This document shows positions 45,101-56,318 of a DNA stretch of 64,000 nt, in pieces (position 1 is the first letter of the stretch; each line of letters starts with the position of its first letter). The stretch lies in contig JAEHOE010000119.1 of assembly GCA_016858145.1 (NCBI GenBank), positions 62,001 to 126,000 on the forward strand, given 5' to 3'. The notes under the pieces were generated by a model. The model saw nothing but the letters and a program-made list of their open reading frames with translations. It searched no databases and had not been told where the DNA came from. Made by a program: the position numbers and the translations under genes. Source of the DNA: Edaphochlamys debaryana. Lineage: Eukaryota; Chlorophyta; Chlorophyceae; Chlamydomonadales.

Positions 45101-46768
45101 GTTGGCGGTTGGCGGTTGCGTGGCTGGTGGCCGTCGGCGTTTGGTGGCGGTTGGGCGCTGGTTGGGCGCTCTTACGTTCCCACACCTCTTCCCCTCCGAG
45201 TTCCTCCTCCGTCCTACCCCTCCCCCCCTGTCAGGGCTCCGTGGAGGCGGTGGTGGCGCTGGTGGGCAACCGCACGGCCGTGGCACGCCCATACACACAC
45301 GTTTCCTCCTCCCCCCCTCCCCCTCCCCCCCTCCCCCCACTCAGGGCTCCGTGGAGGCGGTGGTGGCGCTGGTGGAGTCACTGGCGCAGGAGCAGCTGCA
45401 GGAGGCAGCGGCCGCGGCGGCGGCGGCGGCGGCAGACGCGGCCGCCGCCGCCTCGGGCGCACCTCCGCCGCCGGCCAAGGGCCCAGTGGCTGTCAAGGTG
45501 CGCTCCTGCAGATCCGGCACAACTAGCAGCTTTCCTTAACGTCTTGGCCCCTTGCTTTGTTGCCCAGCCTTGTCTTTTCCCGGTTCTGTCCTGCGACTTC
45601 TCTTGGTGCCGATCTTTCCGACCTGGTCCCTTCAGGTCCCTTCTGATAACCCGGTGATGACCCGTCCCCCCCTCACGCCCATACACACACACGTTTTTCC
45701 CCCCCTTTCCCCCCCGTCCCCCCCCAGGTGGTGCACGCGGGTGTGGGCGCCGTGACCCCCTCGGACGTGCACCTGGCGGTGGCGGCGGGCGCGTGCCTGG
45801 TGGCCTTCAACACACGGCCGGACGGAGCCAAGGTGGGGCGCGGGGCGGAGGGGAAATGGAGGGAACCGAGGGGAAAACGTGTGTGTTTTGGCGGGGGTCC
45901 CGTGCCTAGTGGCCTGTAGCACACGGCCGGACGGAGCCCAGGTGGGCCCCGGGCCCCGAGAGGCGCTGGACTAGGGAGGGACGAGGGCTCCGTCGGGCTG
46001 GGTGACTGTAACGAATCCTCGCTATCCTCGCTGTCCCGCTCGAAACAATGTCCCCACGACCCCACACGCACACAGACCGAGTCCCTCCTCAAGGCCTCGG
46101 GCGTGCCGCTGCTCTCCCACGCCGTGGTGTACCACCTGATGGATGCACTGAGGGCCGAGCTGCAGCGGGCGGCGGAGGCGGGCGCCGCGGCGGCGGCGGC
46201 GGGCGCCGAGCCGCCGCTGGCGGAGGTGGGCGCCGCCGAGGTCCTGGCCACGTTCGCGCTCAGCTCGTCCAAGCTCGTCAAGGACGGAAAGATTGCAGGT
46301 ACGGCAGATACGGCAGATGCGGGAGGGATCAGGCCGGGAGCCGACAGGTCTAGGCCCCACCTTGAGACAAGGCGGGGGCAGGGAGCAAAAGTAGCGACAG
46401 CGCAGGTCTGCCCTGAGCTCCCCTCCGCCAACGCCCAAACCCCACCATCCCTTTCCCGACCCTCCCCCAACCCGCCCCCAGGCGTGCGCGTGCTGAGCGG
46501 CGAGGTGGCGCACGGCCCGCACGACGTGTGGCGCGTGGTCCGCGGCGGCCGGGTGGTGTGGGAGGGCCCCTGCACCTCCCTGCGGCACCACAAGCAGCTA
46601 GTCCCCTCCGTGGCGTCTGGGCTCGAGTGCGGCGTGGTGCTGGGGGCGGGGGCGTTCAGCGCCTTCGAGGTCGGAGATCGCCTGGTGTGCCTGCGGAGGG
46701 GCGGCCGGGGCGAGAAGGACGGCGGCGGGCGGAAGGAGGGGGGTGCGGGCGGGGCGGGGGGGCGGTAG
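36105..46768 (+). CDS. mitochondrial translation initiation factor IF-2
   Basis: Sixteen exons join in frame (1911 aa): 36105-37430, 37680-38495, 38723-40117, 40374-40554, 41071-41280, 41463-41662, 42149-42223, 42352-42417, 43148-43270, 43488-43601, 44072-44259, 44813-45086, 45345-45497, 45728-45832, 46076-46298, 46482-46768. IF-2 is a GTPase that places initiator tRNA on the small organelle ribosomal subunit. Residues 1-1179 are a Pro/Ser- then Ala/Glu-rich extension, its first part probably a transit peptide. An IF-2N domain ([19 protein letters not shown]) follows, then G1 [10 protein letters not shown]2 [10 protein letters not shown]3 DTPGHEAF, G4 TKCDKA (usually NKCDK), and domains II-IV ([27 protein letters not shown]). 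GITQHIGAF and the [21 protein letters not shown] segment fit plant mitochondrial rather than plastid IF-2. One intron has a GC donor (42224). Confidence 0.92.
40531..40676 (+). repeat. duplicated exon-4 3' edge in IF-2
   Basis: GGGCGCATCGCGATCCGGAG|GTGAGG-type sequence at the real exon end (about 40536-40560) recurs downstream at about 40642-40672 as GGGCGCATCGCCATCAGGAG followed by TGAGGAGGGG. The copy keeps the donor. Confidence 0.7.
42380..42552 (+). repeat. duplicated exon-8 3' edge in IF-2
   Basis: The real exon end GGAGGCGCTGCTGCTGGCG|GTGAGG at 42417 is copied about 126 bp downstream (about 42506-42552), with three or four substitutions and an intact donor. Confidence 0.8.
42701..43170 (+). 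repeat. fourfold exon-9 5' edge in IF-2
   Basis: GCCGAGCTGATGGAGCTGCG occurs at 42701 (one change), 42880, 43015 and 43148, each just after an AG acceptor. Only the last continues as a full exon. The 42880-43147 part is two tandem units of about 134 bp, each with an exon stub plus CT-rich intron tail. Confidence 0.9.
43575..43820 (+). repeat. duplicated exon-10 3' edge and intron head in IF-2
   Basis: GGGCAGTATGCGCTG|GTGAGG at the real exon end (43601) recurs about 116 bp downstream, followed in both cases by GGCAGAGGGGAGGGCAGGGG and ACCAGAC. A third, weaker CGCGCTGGTTAG lies near 43820. Confidence 0.8.
43956..44120 (+). repeat. duplicated exon-11 5' edge in IF-2
   Basis: GTCTCTGGCCTGGAGGCGCT and about 35 further bases after a CTGTCAG acceptor occur at 43956 and, as the real exon, at 44072 (116 bp apart). 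Confidence 0.88.
44608..44830 (+). repeat. triplicated exon-12 5' edge in IF-2
   Basis: CAG|GCGCCGCGC-type starts occur at 44608, 44718 and the real 44813. The matches are short (about 12-15 bp), so this is weaker than the other cases. Confidence 0.55.
45235..45378 (+). repeat. duplicated exon-13 5' edge in IF-2
   Basis: GGCTCCGTGGAGGCGGTGGT and GGCGCTGGTG after a CAG acceptor occur at 45235 (continuing GGCAACCGC) and at the real exon 45345 (continuing GAGTCACTG), 110 bp apart. Confidence 0.88.
45811..45945 (+). repeat. duplicated exon-14 3' edge in IF-2
   Basis: CACACGGCCGGACGGAGCCA at the real exon end (45832) recurs at about 45921 as CACACGGCCGGACGGAGCCC followed by AGGTGGGCC, keeping a donor. 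Confidence 0.8.
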
Positions 46769-48238
46769 AAGGGCAGGTGGCGTTCTGGGCAGTCAGGGGG
46801 AAGAGGGAGGGGGAAGGGCGGGGGGAGGGGTGAAGGAGGGCCGGGTGAGGTTTGGCAAGGGGCGTGATGTGATGGTGCGTCGCAGGCAGGTGGTTTCATT
46901 TGCAAGAACTTTCGTGCGGACATGGGGACGTAGTGTGGACCGAAGCGCGTGGTCTCGCCCATGTCATGGCGCGGGGTTGTGGGGGTCGGGACGGGTAGTG
47001 CGCTCCACACAAGCAGGGCAGAGGAGAGGGAGAAATGTTACACAGGCTGATGGGGTAGCTGCAAGGATACCGTAGATGGCACCGGTCATACCTGTAGTCG
47101 GTGCATGCTTTGGGCTGTCAGCCGCTTGCTCTCCATCTGGCTGCCTTGCTGCTGCTCGCCCAACACGGTGTGCCAAACACGTTGTGGCGCCAGGGTCTGC
47201 TGTGTCGCGTGTGTCGTACGCATGACTCAGGCGGGGCCGTGACGGATGGAGGGGCTTGTGCGCGCAGCGCGATGCACGAGCCGGCGACGGTCGGAAAGAA
47301 GCAATAGCAGGTGTAGCGGGCTTGGCATTACAGGGCTCGTGCCAGCTAGAGCTCACGTACCTCGCGTCCCCCAGATAGAGGGACTTGAGGGCACGAGCGC
47401 GTGAGAGCTCCCTGCGCTATTGAAAGAACCCCGCCCAGGTCACAGACTCAGCGCCTCACCAAGTGTGGTGGAGCAGAGCCACAACGCTACTGCCCGCCTG
47501 GGGCCCCGAGTTCCGTTGCAGCCCTTGCGCTATGTACTACAAGCCTGCCAAATGCAGCCATGCAGGATTAACTTCATGAAGCAAGTAGCAACCGCAACCA
47601 AGTAAAGAATAGCAGATTAGCATATGGAGGGATCGATTTGCAATGCCAGATGGGTTGGCTTGCGCTCAACAATTAGTGCAGATGCACTGTACGGCGGTTG
47701 CTAAGCCGCTTGCAAATCTATACTATGCCGAAGGCGTGCCCAGAAGAAGGGAAGAATGCATGCGCAGAGTTGCTTATCGGGGGCTTCCCTGAACCCTGCC
47801 TTATTTCGCCTTATGTCTGCAGGCTGCCGCCTGAACGAACCTTATGTACGACTAGGCCTAATCCTGCTATGTACGAATTGGACCAGCCAGCGCCAGAAGA
47901 GATCACGCCAGCGCAAACCTCCTTGATCAATCTGTACGGCAGTATGTAGCACACACGTCAAAACGCATACCATGCCTCAATGTCGTCATTCTCGCCTTGA
48001 GTGCTTGATTTGTCCGGGCCCTTCCTTGCTAGATTCTTGGTATGCAATCGCAGCGCTTATGCTTGCACTGCGTAGTCTGACACATATGCACGCATCATGA
48101 CATCTTGACATGCGCGCCGAACCTGCCGTACAGGCCCGGTCCCGGGCCCGCCCCGGTGCACGCTCCATCACATCCTTGCAGGACCGCCCGCGCTTTATGA
48201 CTCCCGCTTCCCTGCTTTGTCACCCTCCCGCGTCGCCA
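46769..48238. other. intergenic region between convergent IF-2 and HYR-domain genes
   Basis: The 3' ends of two convergent genes face each other here. It is less GC-rich around 47.4-48.1 kb. No gene is supported. Confidence 0.45.
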
Positions 48239-51200
48239 CTACTTGACGCGAATCCTGAAGTACCGGATGCCGGCCTCAGTTGCGTCACACACAGTCAGCA
48301 TGACGTCAACCCGGTAGCAGCCGCCCTTGACCAGGCCGCCGTACTTGAAGTTCATGTGGTACTGCGGGCCGGTGTACTTCAGGTCGTTGGCGGTTGCCGC
48401 GAGGTACGAACCCACGTCGGTGAAGGTGGGGGCGGGGTCGGTGCCGCAGGTGATGGGGACCAGGCGAGGGTAGCCGGGGGCGAGCAGGCCGGAGGTGCCT
48501 GGGCACAAAGGGGGGCCGGGCGGGGGCGGGCAAGCAAGGGAGGGAGGGAGGGGGATCAATGCGGCGGCGGCATAATCAGACAGACATAACGGCAGTGAGT
48601 CCACGGGGCTGTGGGTCCGAGCGCCCAGGCCTGTACGTCACGCTTGGCACGTCCCCGTCCATGCAAGCCAGCCAGGCCAGCACGCAACGGGACGCCGCCA
48701 ACGACCCGCCGCCAACCGCCAACCGCCGCTCACCGAAGTCCATGCCGCCCATGAGCCACTTGACGGGGATGCTGGCGGTTGTGGTGGTTAGGACGTTGTA
48801 GTCCTTGTTCTCAATGGGCGGCAGGAAGCCCGTCCAGCTGCAGCGCTCTGTGCATGGGGAGCGGCAGAGGAGAGGGAGGCAGGATCCGGCGGGGTTGTTC
48901 TCAAGGAAGCAACTTCCCCGATCCCCTCCGTTGCATGCTGCCATGCCCTGCCCGGCTTTTTCCGGGCGGGAGGGCCCCGCAGGCCGGCACCCCGCCTGCT
49001 ACTGCCCGTTCGTAACACTGCCGATAGACGCATGACTCACCCACGCGGATGCTAAAGGTGGCAGTGGCCGAGTTGCCCGCGGCGTCAGCGGCACCGCACG
49101 TGACGCTGTGCGTTCCGATGGACAGGTGGGTGCCAGAGTGGGGGGCGCACGTGACTGCCACGTCACCATCCACAATGTCGTACGCTGTTGCGGTGAAGGA
49201 CACGTCAGCGCCGGTGGGGTTGGGGGCCTCGAAGACAAGTGTTCCGGTGGGCAAGGCGAGCACCGGCGGGGTGGTGTCGACAATGGTGACTGTGAGAGCA
49301 GCAGTGCCCGTGTTGCCTGCGTGCCGTTCGTATTGATCGGGCCAGGGCCGGGGCGGGGCCGGGGGGGCGGACGTTAAGTGTTGGGGCATGGGGTTTCTGG
49401 TGACACGGCGGGCTCGGTCCTGGGTGCTTAGCCATGGTGCTCAACGAACGAACCGTACCGGCGGCATCCGTAGCGCTGCACGTGACCACGGTGGTGCCGA
49501 TGGGGAAGAAGTCGCCTGCGCACACCAGCGAGGCAGGGGATGGAGCGGGACGGGGGTGGGGAGGGGGAAAGCCAGTCAAGAAGAGTGGTTATTATGAGCA
49601 GAGGTGCGCTGAGAGTGAGGGCGCCAGGGGGTGCCGTACGCAAGGCGGGCGGGGCGGGTGTGTGCGTGGACAGCAGGTTCTGGGGTTCTTGGGCCCCCAA
49701 GGGTCCCCGAAGGTCCAAACTACTCATCAAGCAAGCGCCCCACCGGTAAGCAGTTGCCCTCACGCATCCCCCACCTGGCTGCTTGGGCGAGTAGGTGATC
49801 GCGGTGATGGGGCCGTCAGCAATGTCCTCTGCCGTACATCCGAAATCTACGGGAGCGTAACCGCCCAGGGTGTTCCCCTCAAGGGTGACGCTCTCGAACG
49901 AGGGGGTGACGACGGGCGGTTTGGTGTCCTGGACGATGACGGTGATGGTTGTGGTGCCCGTGTTGCCTGCATGCGTCATGGGGGGGGACGCAAGTGTGCG
50001 ATGGCGTGGGCATACTCAGACCTAGTCACGGAGGGACCTGGGGGCACGGGGGACTGGGCACGGGGGACTGGGCACGGGGGACTGGGCACGGGGGACTGGG
50101 CACGGGGGACTGGGCACGGGGGACTGGGCACGGGACTCTGTACGGCACACGTGGGCCGGGAGCACGGCACGGAGCGGCAGGGGGTGCTCAACGGACTGAC
50201 CGTACCTGCGGCGTCCGTGGCGCTGCAGTGTATGACTGTGGTGCCGACGGGGAAGAAGGCGCCTGAGTGCACAAAGCGGGGAACAGGATTGGGCGGGGCG
50301 AGGGGAGGTTAGCTAGCGGGTTGCAGCAGGTGTTGATTGCCCCGCCCATGGAGGGGTGGAAGGAACGAAGCAAACAAGGCTGCTGCGCGCAGACTGCCTG
50401 CTGTACGGCAGCTGACGCATTCTACGTGTAGTCTTGGAGCTGCAACGAACGGCCAACTAAAGGTTCAAAATAAGTGGACTATCAAGGAGGATTCGGGGAG
50501 GCCATTCCCCGCGCGGCCGCAACGCCCGGAGTCACGCAGCAGTGCGTGTTCTGGCAGTGCCCATACATGCGCCCAGCGAAGGGTGCCGTACTACCGTACT
50601 TCTGCCGTACTGCCGTACCTGACACCGGGGGCTCCATGGGCTCGTAGGAGATTGTGTCGGAGCCGTCGACAATGTCAACTGCCGTGCAGTAAAACTGTAA
50701 CAGGCTGTAACCGCCCAGGGTATCGGCCTCGCGGGTGACGACGCTCTCGGGGTAGGGGGTGAGGACGGGCGGGGTGGTGTCCTGGACGACAACTGTGATG
50801 GTGGCGGTGCCCGTGTTGCCTGCATGCGTGGTGGTTGGAGGGAAGGAAGATCGGTGTGTGTGTGTCTCTGTTCTAACTTTGTGCGCGAAAGTGTCAGCAC
50901 ATGAGTACGGCACAGGGCTGGCGGGGTTGGCTTAGCTGGCTTGGTGGGAGCGAAGTTCAGGAGCGAGGCACGGGCCGTACTGCTGGCTGCGAGTGCTCGG
51001 CCAGGGTGCTCAACGAACGAACCGTACCGGCGGCGTCCGTAGCGCTGCACGTGACCTCGGTGGTGCCGATGGGGAAGAAGTCGCCTGCGTGCACCAGCGA
51101 GGCAGGGGAGGGAGCGGGACGGGGGTGGGGAGGGATTGAACGAACGATGAGCCGAGGGCCTGGGATTCGAGTTACGGGGTCGGCGGCGGGTGCTGAGGGA

Positions 51201-54200
51201 GGTGGCGTGCTCGGTTCAAAATTCCGCTTTGATCAAGGCGCGTCGTATTGCACATGTACCCCACGCCACCCCACGCCACCCCACCCCACCCCACCCCACC
51301 CCACCCCACCCCACCCCACCCCACCCCACCCCACCCCACCCCACCCCACCCCACCCCACCCCACCCCACCCCACCCCACCCCACCCCACCCCACCCCACC
51401 CCACCCCACCCCACCCCACTGCATGCTTAAATTGTTGCCATGCCCTGGGCAGCAGGCGGCTGGTTCCCCGGGCCGTGCCCTTGCGCACTCGCTTGCCTGG
51501 CGCCCCTGTTCTTAACCCCACCCCGCGCAGGTGTCGCACAGCCCCCGCAACCCCCGCAACCAAGCAGGTTCGTGGCCGTTCGCCCGGGCTTTCCTCCCTC
51601 CCCTCCCCTCCCCTCCCGCCCCCACCTGGCTGCTTGGGCGAGTACGTCACTGCGGCGATGGCGCCGTCAACCGCGTCCTGTGCCGTACAACCGAAACTGA
51701 AAGAGGTGTAACCGCCCAGCGTGTCGCCCTCGAGGATGACGCTCGCGGGTGAGGGGGTGAGGACGGGCGGGGTGGTGTCGAACGCTGCGGCGGGGCGCAG
51801 GGGCGGGATATGGGGGTCAGGGACGGACGGGTGCAGGGACGGTACGGTACGGCACAAGCCATGCGTGCGACACGTGAGTGCGAATGAGTCCCTGGTTCCT
51901 GACAGCATGCTTTCATTGCCAGTCTCCCAGAGATATTGATGCCCGGGTTGAGCGTGTAGAGGGGCAAGCTTGCGTGAGGGCCTGCCGTTAAGGTTGACAG
52001 CGCATCAGCAGTCTCAACCCACCTCCCCCCACCTCCAACCCCCAGAAGTTCAACCCAAACCCCGCCGTCCCCTCGACCACTCACGGATGCAAATGCCAGA
52101 GGCGCACGCGCCCGGCACGAGGGTATCAGGTGTCGTACAGTTCGTACCATCGGCCTTGTTGGTGACTGGGCCGCAGTACTGCTGGTACGTGGCAGTGAAA
52201 AGGCAGGTGCTATCGTACTTGCAGGGGCCCACGCCGGGCGGCGGAGTGTCGCAGACCAGGTCGCAGCTGTTGTATAGCGCTGTCAGGGGGGGGGAGGGGA
52301 AGCAACCGGGGCGGGAGAGGCTGCGGTCGATGGCATGGCGGCCGCTGCGGCACGAGTTATACAGCGCTGGGGGGGTGGGGGGCCTGGCGGGGGCGGGAGA
52401 GCATGACAGAAGCGAGGGGCAAAGTAGAAGGAGGCTTGTGGGTCCGGCACGGGCCACACCCCAGGCGCCAAGCAAGGCGGCGCAGTGTCTGACTCACACA
52501 CGCTGCCGTACTGGATGAAAACGGCGGAGTCCAAGACGTGGTCAGAGGCATCTGGGGGGGGGATGCAGGTAGGATGGGCAAGTAGGGGATAACGTGAACC
52601 AACTGTAATCGCATGGGGCCATGGCCCGGACCGCCAGCCCCCTTTATTTGAAAGCCGCCTGCTTAGAGCAAGCAAGTAGCACGCTAGGTGAGAGGGCGGC
52701 GGCTGAGAGGAGATAGAGAGAGGTGCTACACAGGCTGGAAGGTGTGAGGGGCATGCAGGGAAGGCGGTCCGGGCTGCTGAGCTCGCACAGGTGGGGCCTG
52801 CCCAGCCAACCAACCAGCCGACCAAGCAGCCAAGCAGCCCACCTGCAACTGCCATCTTGATGGTGAGGATGCTTCCGGCCACCACGTCAATCTCCTTCGT
52901 GTTGAGTACGACAGTGTGTCCGTCGTACTCCATGGCTCCTCCCTGTACAAACAGGTTGACGTTGGTCTTATAGCTGATGGTGTTGATGGTGACTGGCGTG
53001 TCTGTGCCTGTGAGGGCACAAGGCAGGCGCAAGGGACAAACGAGACGTCAGAGCTCCTAATCATTGTGGTGCTGGCGCGAGCACCGTAGCGCCATTCGGT
53101 GCAGCAACTACCGGTAACAAGGATCGACCAAGAGGGCACCTCGCTGTCTGGCCAGGGATCGAGCAGAGGTGCACATGGCGAATGAGCCCCGCCCCGCCCC
53201 GCCCCGCCCCGCCCCGCCCCGCCCCGCCCCGCCCCGCCCCGCCCCGCCCCGCCCCGCCCCGCCCCGCCCCGCCCCGCCCCGCCCCGCCCCGCCCCGCCCC
53301 GCCCCGCCCCGCCCCGCCCCGCCCCGCCCCCATAACGGGTCGTCTTAGTCAGCACCTGCCCGCCCGCCCACCCACCCCCCCCCACCCGGGAGGGTGGCTG
53401 TGTTTGTGCCGTTGACCAGCAGTACGAACGCATCGATGAACTGCGAGCCAACGTACTCATTGTACCTAGGCGGGCAGCAAGGGGTACATACGGGATCAGC
53501 AATGAGGTGGTGCACGCAGAAGGGACATGCAAAGGGACATAGGGCAAGGATCGCGGCCAGGGTGCACTGCACCCCAGCAGGGCCGAAAGAGGGCCGAAAG
53601 AAGAAAGCCTCGGCAAGACTCGGCAAGATCGCAAGTGGTCATCAGGCCAGCTAGTAGAAAGCCAGCGCAAGCTCACTCATCGGAAGCGAAGACGTATCGG
53701 AAGCTGACTTTACCGATACCTTTTGCCATGACCTGTGGGGACCAGCGGGGACGCGGGGTGGAGCGCAGAAGGTGGGGCGCGAGAGGCAAGGGCGGGTGCA
53801 GCTATCCGGGTCTGGCCCCTCCAAGGGTTGCTCGGGGCGAGCTAGCTAAGGGGCTCGTTGCATGGCCAAGACGGACCCGAGCCTGCAAGCACGCTGGGCA
53901 ATCAATGCATGGCACGCACCTTCACAACGAGTGCCGCAGCGTCGTAAGTGGCGTAGCCAGACGCAGCGCTGACGTCAGCGTCACCAGCGGAGTTAACAGC
54001 CAGTCCAGCCCCGCCGCTCCAGCTGGACGTTCTCAGAGCCAAGGTTGGATCGCCGGAGGTCAGCACCACGGCGCCGTCAGGGAAATCGTTCTTAAGGGCG
54101 TGGCCGGTTGGAAACGACGCGATGAAGCCTGACATCGTGGGGACACCGGTGTACTGCGCCGAAATCAGCTCGAAGGAGTCGGGATCGAGCAGTTTCTCGG

Positions 54201-54444
54201 CATACTGGTCGGCAGTCAACTGAACGACGGACTGGAGCACGCGCCGAGTGCCCGTAGAGGAAGGACCGGTGGCTTGCAATGAAGCGGCAGCGACCTCTGG
54301 GCGGCGACGCGCCATCTCGGCGGCGTATGCGGGATCATCGTAGGGGTTTGACTGTAGCAGCAGTCGCGCGGCCACGAGGCCGGACATCAGAACCAGCGCA
54401 GCCGACACAGCTGCGAGGAAGCGCAGAATGCGTCCCGAGGTCAT
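48239..54444 (-). CDS. extracellular choice-of-anchor-L / HYR-like / PxKF-like repeat protein
   Basis: Fifteen exons join in frame (815 aa): 54444-53920, 53732-53677, 53465-53386, 53007-52843, 52551-52498, 52279-52085, 51784-51626, 51084-51028, 50819-50619, 50262-50206, 49966-49775, 49515-49459, 49316-49041, 48847-48734, 48498-48239. An N-terminal hydrophobic segment (ILRFLAAVSAALVLMSGLVA) is a signal peptide or anchor. Residues about 65-293 match choice-of-anchor-L domains (LTADQYAEKLLD; FASDEYNEYVGSQFIDAFVL; GTDTPVTINTISYKTNVN). A Cys-rich segment follows, then four HYR/Ig-like units (DTTPPVLTPSP, GTTVVTCSATDAAGNTGT), then a PxKF-like end (ASIPVKWLMGG; GGCYRVDVMLTVCD). Such domains serve adhesion or surface display, mostly in bacteria, so an adhesin-like matrix role is inferred. 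Confidence 0.85.
50045..50134 (+). repeat. 14-bp minisatellite in a HYR-gene intron
   Basis: About six perfect units of CACGGGGGACTGGG, in the intron between exons 10 and 11. Confidence 0.85.
51258..51420 (+). repeat. (CCCCA)n microsatellite, ~160 bp
   Basis: About 32 units, the first few interrupted as CCACG, in the intron between exons 7 and 8 of the HYR gene. Gly-Val-Trp or Thr-Pro-Pro open frames across it are artefacts. Confidence 0.95.
52279..52372 (-). repeat. duplicated exon-6 5' edge in the HYR gene
   Basis: On the minus strand, CAG|CGCTATACAACAGCTGCG at the real exon (52279) is preceded 87 bp upstream (52366) by CAG|CGCTGTATAACTCGTGCCGC. Confidence 0.75.
53187..53330 (+). repeat. 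(CCCCG)n microsatellite, ~144 bp
   Basis: About 29 perfect GCCCC units in the intron between exons 3 and 4 of the HYR gene. It differs from the (CCCCA)n array in the same gene by one base per unit. Confidence 0.95.
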
Positions 54445-56318
54445 CGCGCCTGCGCGCGGTCGATGGGCAAGGGTGAGGGGTTAGTTCGTGGCCGGGATGC
54501 CCCGAACGCGACCCCGACAACCGCAAGGGTGAAGCAAGCGGGCGTTGCCTTGAAGCCGTAACACTACCTGGGATGAAGTCGCGCGCACAAGCGTGTCGTG
54601 TGTCGCGCCGGAACAGTCGCGGAGCGAGGTACTGAAAGTTGAAATAGCTATAGCGAAAGGGCAGACACTGATGCAGAACTGCAAGTCGCTTGTAAGTTTG
54701 TTGTCTCTATGTGCGATTCGGAATGTTAGCTGCGCTGTTTGTGACCTGGCTAAAAACATGAGCGGCCAACCGCTACGAGGCGGTTGGACGTACGGCGGCC
54801 CCGCCGGAACCCGTGCCGGAACTCCCGGAAGCCTAGAGCGGAAGAGCCGAGCGGAAGTTGGCTTGAACGGCCGCTACAGAGGCCAGGCTGCAAACATAAT
54901 GCTTTTAGCGGAACGTGAGGCAGCCAGCGGTGCCAAACACGCCGATGGGGACCGTGCGCGCCCGTGTCCCGCGCGTGCCCCCACCTACATGACACACTCT
55001 ACACTTCCACACCCCGGATACACCGCGTCGGTAGCGCACAAGCCACACGCGCTTCCATTTCTTAGCGCTGACAACTCTCATAACCGTGCGCGTATTGGTG
55101 GATGAGCGTTTTCGCGGGTCGCGCGTCGCTTTCCCTCCTCACCATGTATGCCGACATGGACGACGACACCCGGCGTACAGGAGCCAAACAACGCTGTGTG
55201 CCATGCATGTAGACAGCAATCAGAGGCGTTACTGCTGCTAAAAAGGTCGTCGGAATGCGTACTCATGCGAAGGCGGCACAACTCGCCGCGTCTCGAGGCC
55301 ATCGCCCGCGAATCGAACCCGTTTGCCACCTGCCATTTCCCGAGCCCCAAACATGCCGAGCCCGCTCTTACCTCAACCTGACAGAATGCTAGTTTAGCGA
55401 TGCTCCCGCGTTGCCGCGTAAATTATCCACCGTCACGCGCGGGTTCGCAGCAAGCCTGCGAGCGTCGTCGGTGTCCGTACCCGTTGACCAAACATGACGA
55501 ACCCGCGCGTTACCTGCGCGAACGCGAGGTGAACACAGCCCCCGCTCAGTGGGCTTCAGCGTTACAAGCCGTTGGCGGCAGTGCAGCCACAGCAACCTCG
55601 CGGGTGTGGTGCGTGTCGGGGTGTAGATAGACTCGTCTGGAGCCCAGTCACCCTTCAACCGACGCTTCCCTTCCCTTAACACCGTGGTCACCGTCAGGAT
55701 AGAACCGCGCGCTGCCCCCACCTCGCCTACCACTGGGCCTACTTCTGGGCTCCCGGGCTACAGCACGAAACCGGCAGGCACGGCCCAGCCTCGGCCCGCA
55801 TCCAACTCATCACAACCGTTCAAGCGAGGTTGAATGAATGCAGTACGCCAGTAGCCCTCACCCAATCCGTCCAACCGTGTGGCTTGGCCCGCCCTCAGTG
55901 CCCGGACGTCTCCCATACAGTTACCGTACCGCAGCCAGAGCGAACGGCCTGCTTGAAGCCAGCTAGCAGCTCGCCCTGGCGTCACAGCCCTGCCCTGCCC
56001 TGACCTTCCCTGGAAGTTTCGCGCCTGCCCAACCGAGGTTGAGGTCCCCGGCCCCACGCGCCCAACCTGACACCCCTGACCTTTGCCCCCCCCACCCTCC
56101 CCCCTCTCCAGTTCGTCGCATCACTACCGGTACCCCACACTGCCCTCTCATTGCCGCTCCGCTCCCCACCGGCCTCCGAGTCCGCTCCGGGATCCAGCCG
56201 GCGGCCCACGCCCCGTACAACACGATCCGCAGCCCGGATTCTGGATTCAGTTCGGACTCCGGACACAGCCCGGATTCCGGACAGGGGGTAGGTCCGGACC
56301 GGCGCGGGCGGCCCCGGG
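54445..56318. other. intergenic region upstream of the HYR-domain gene
   Basis: Holds the HYR-gene promoter and the 3' flank of the capping-enzyme gene. No TATA box or supported gene is seen. About 56160-56300 has repeated TCCGGA/CCCGGATTC words. Confidence 0.45.

Noticed and set aside
36105..46768. Plastid IF-2 (infB)
   Set aside because: GITQHIGAF, the CDKA context after the G4 position and the [13 protein letters not shown] segment resemble plant mitochondrial IF-2 more than plastid IF-2.
50045..50134. CRISPR-like array
   Set aside because: Contiguous 14-bp minisatellite without spacers, in an intron of a eukaryotic gene.
51172..51908. Gly-Val-Trp or Thr-Pro-Pro repeat proteins
   Set aside because: Translations of the (CCCCA)n microsatellite within an intron.
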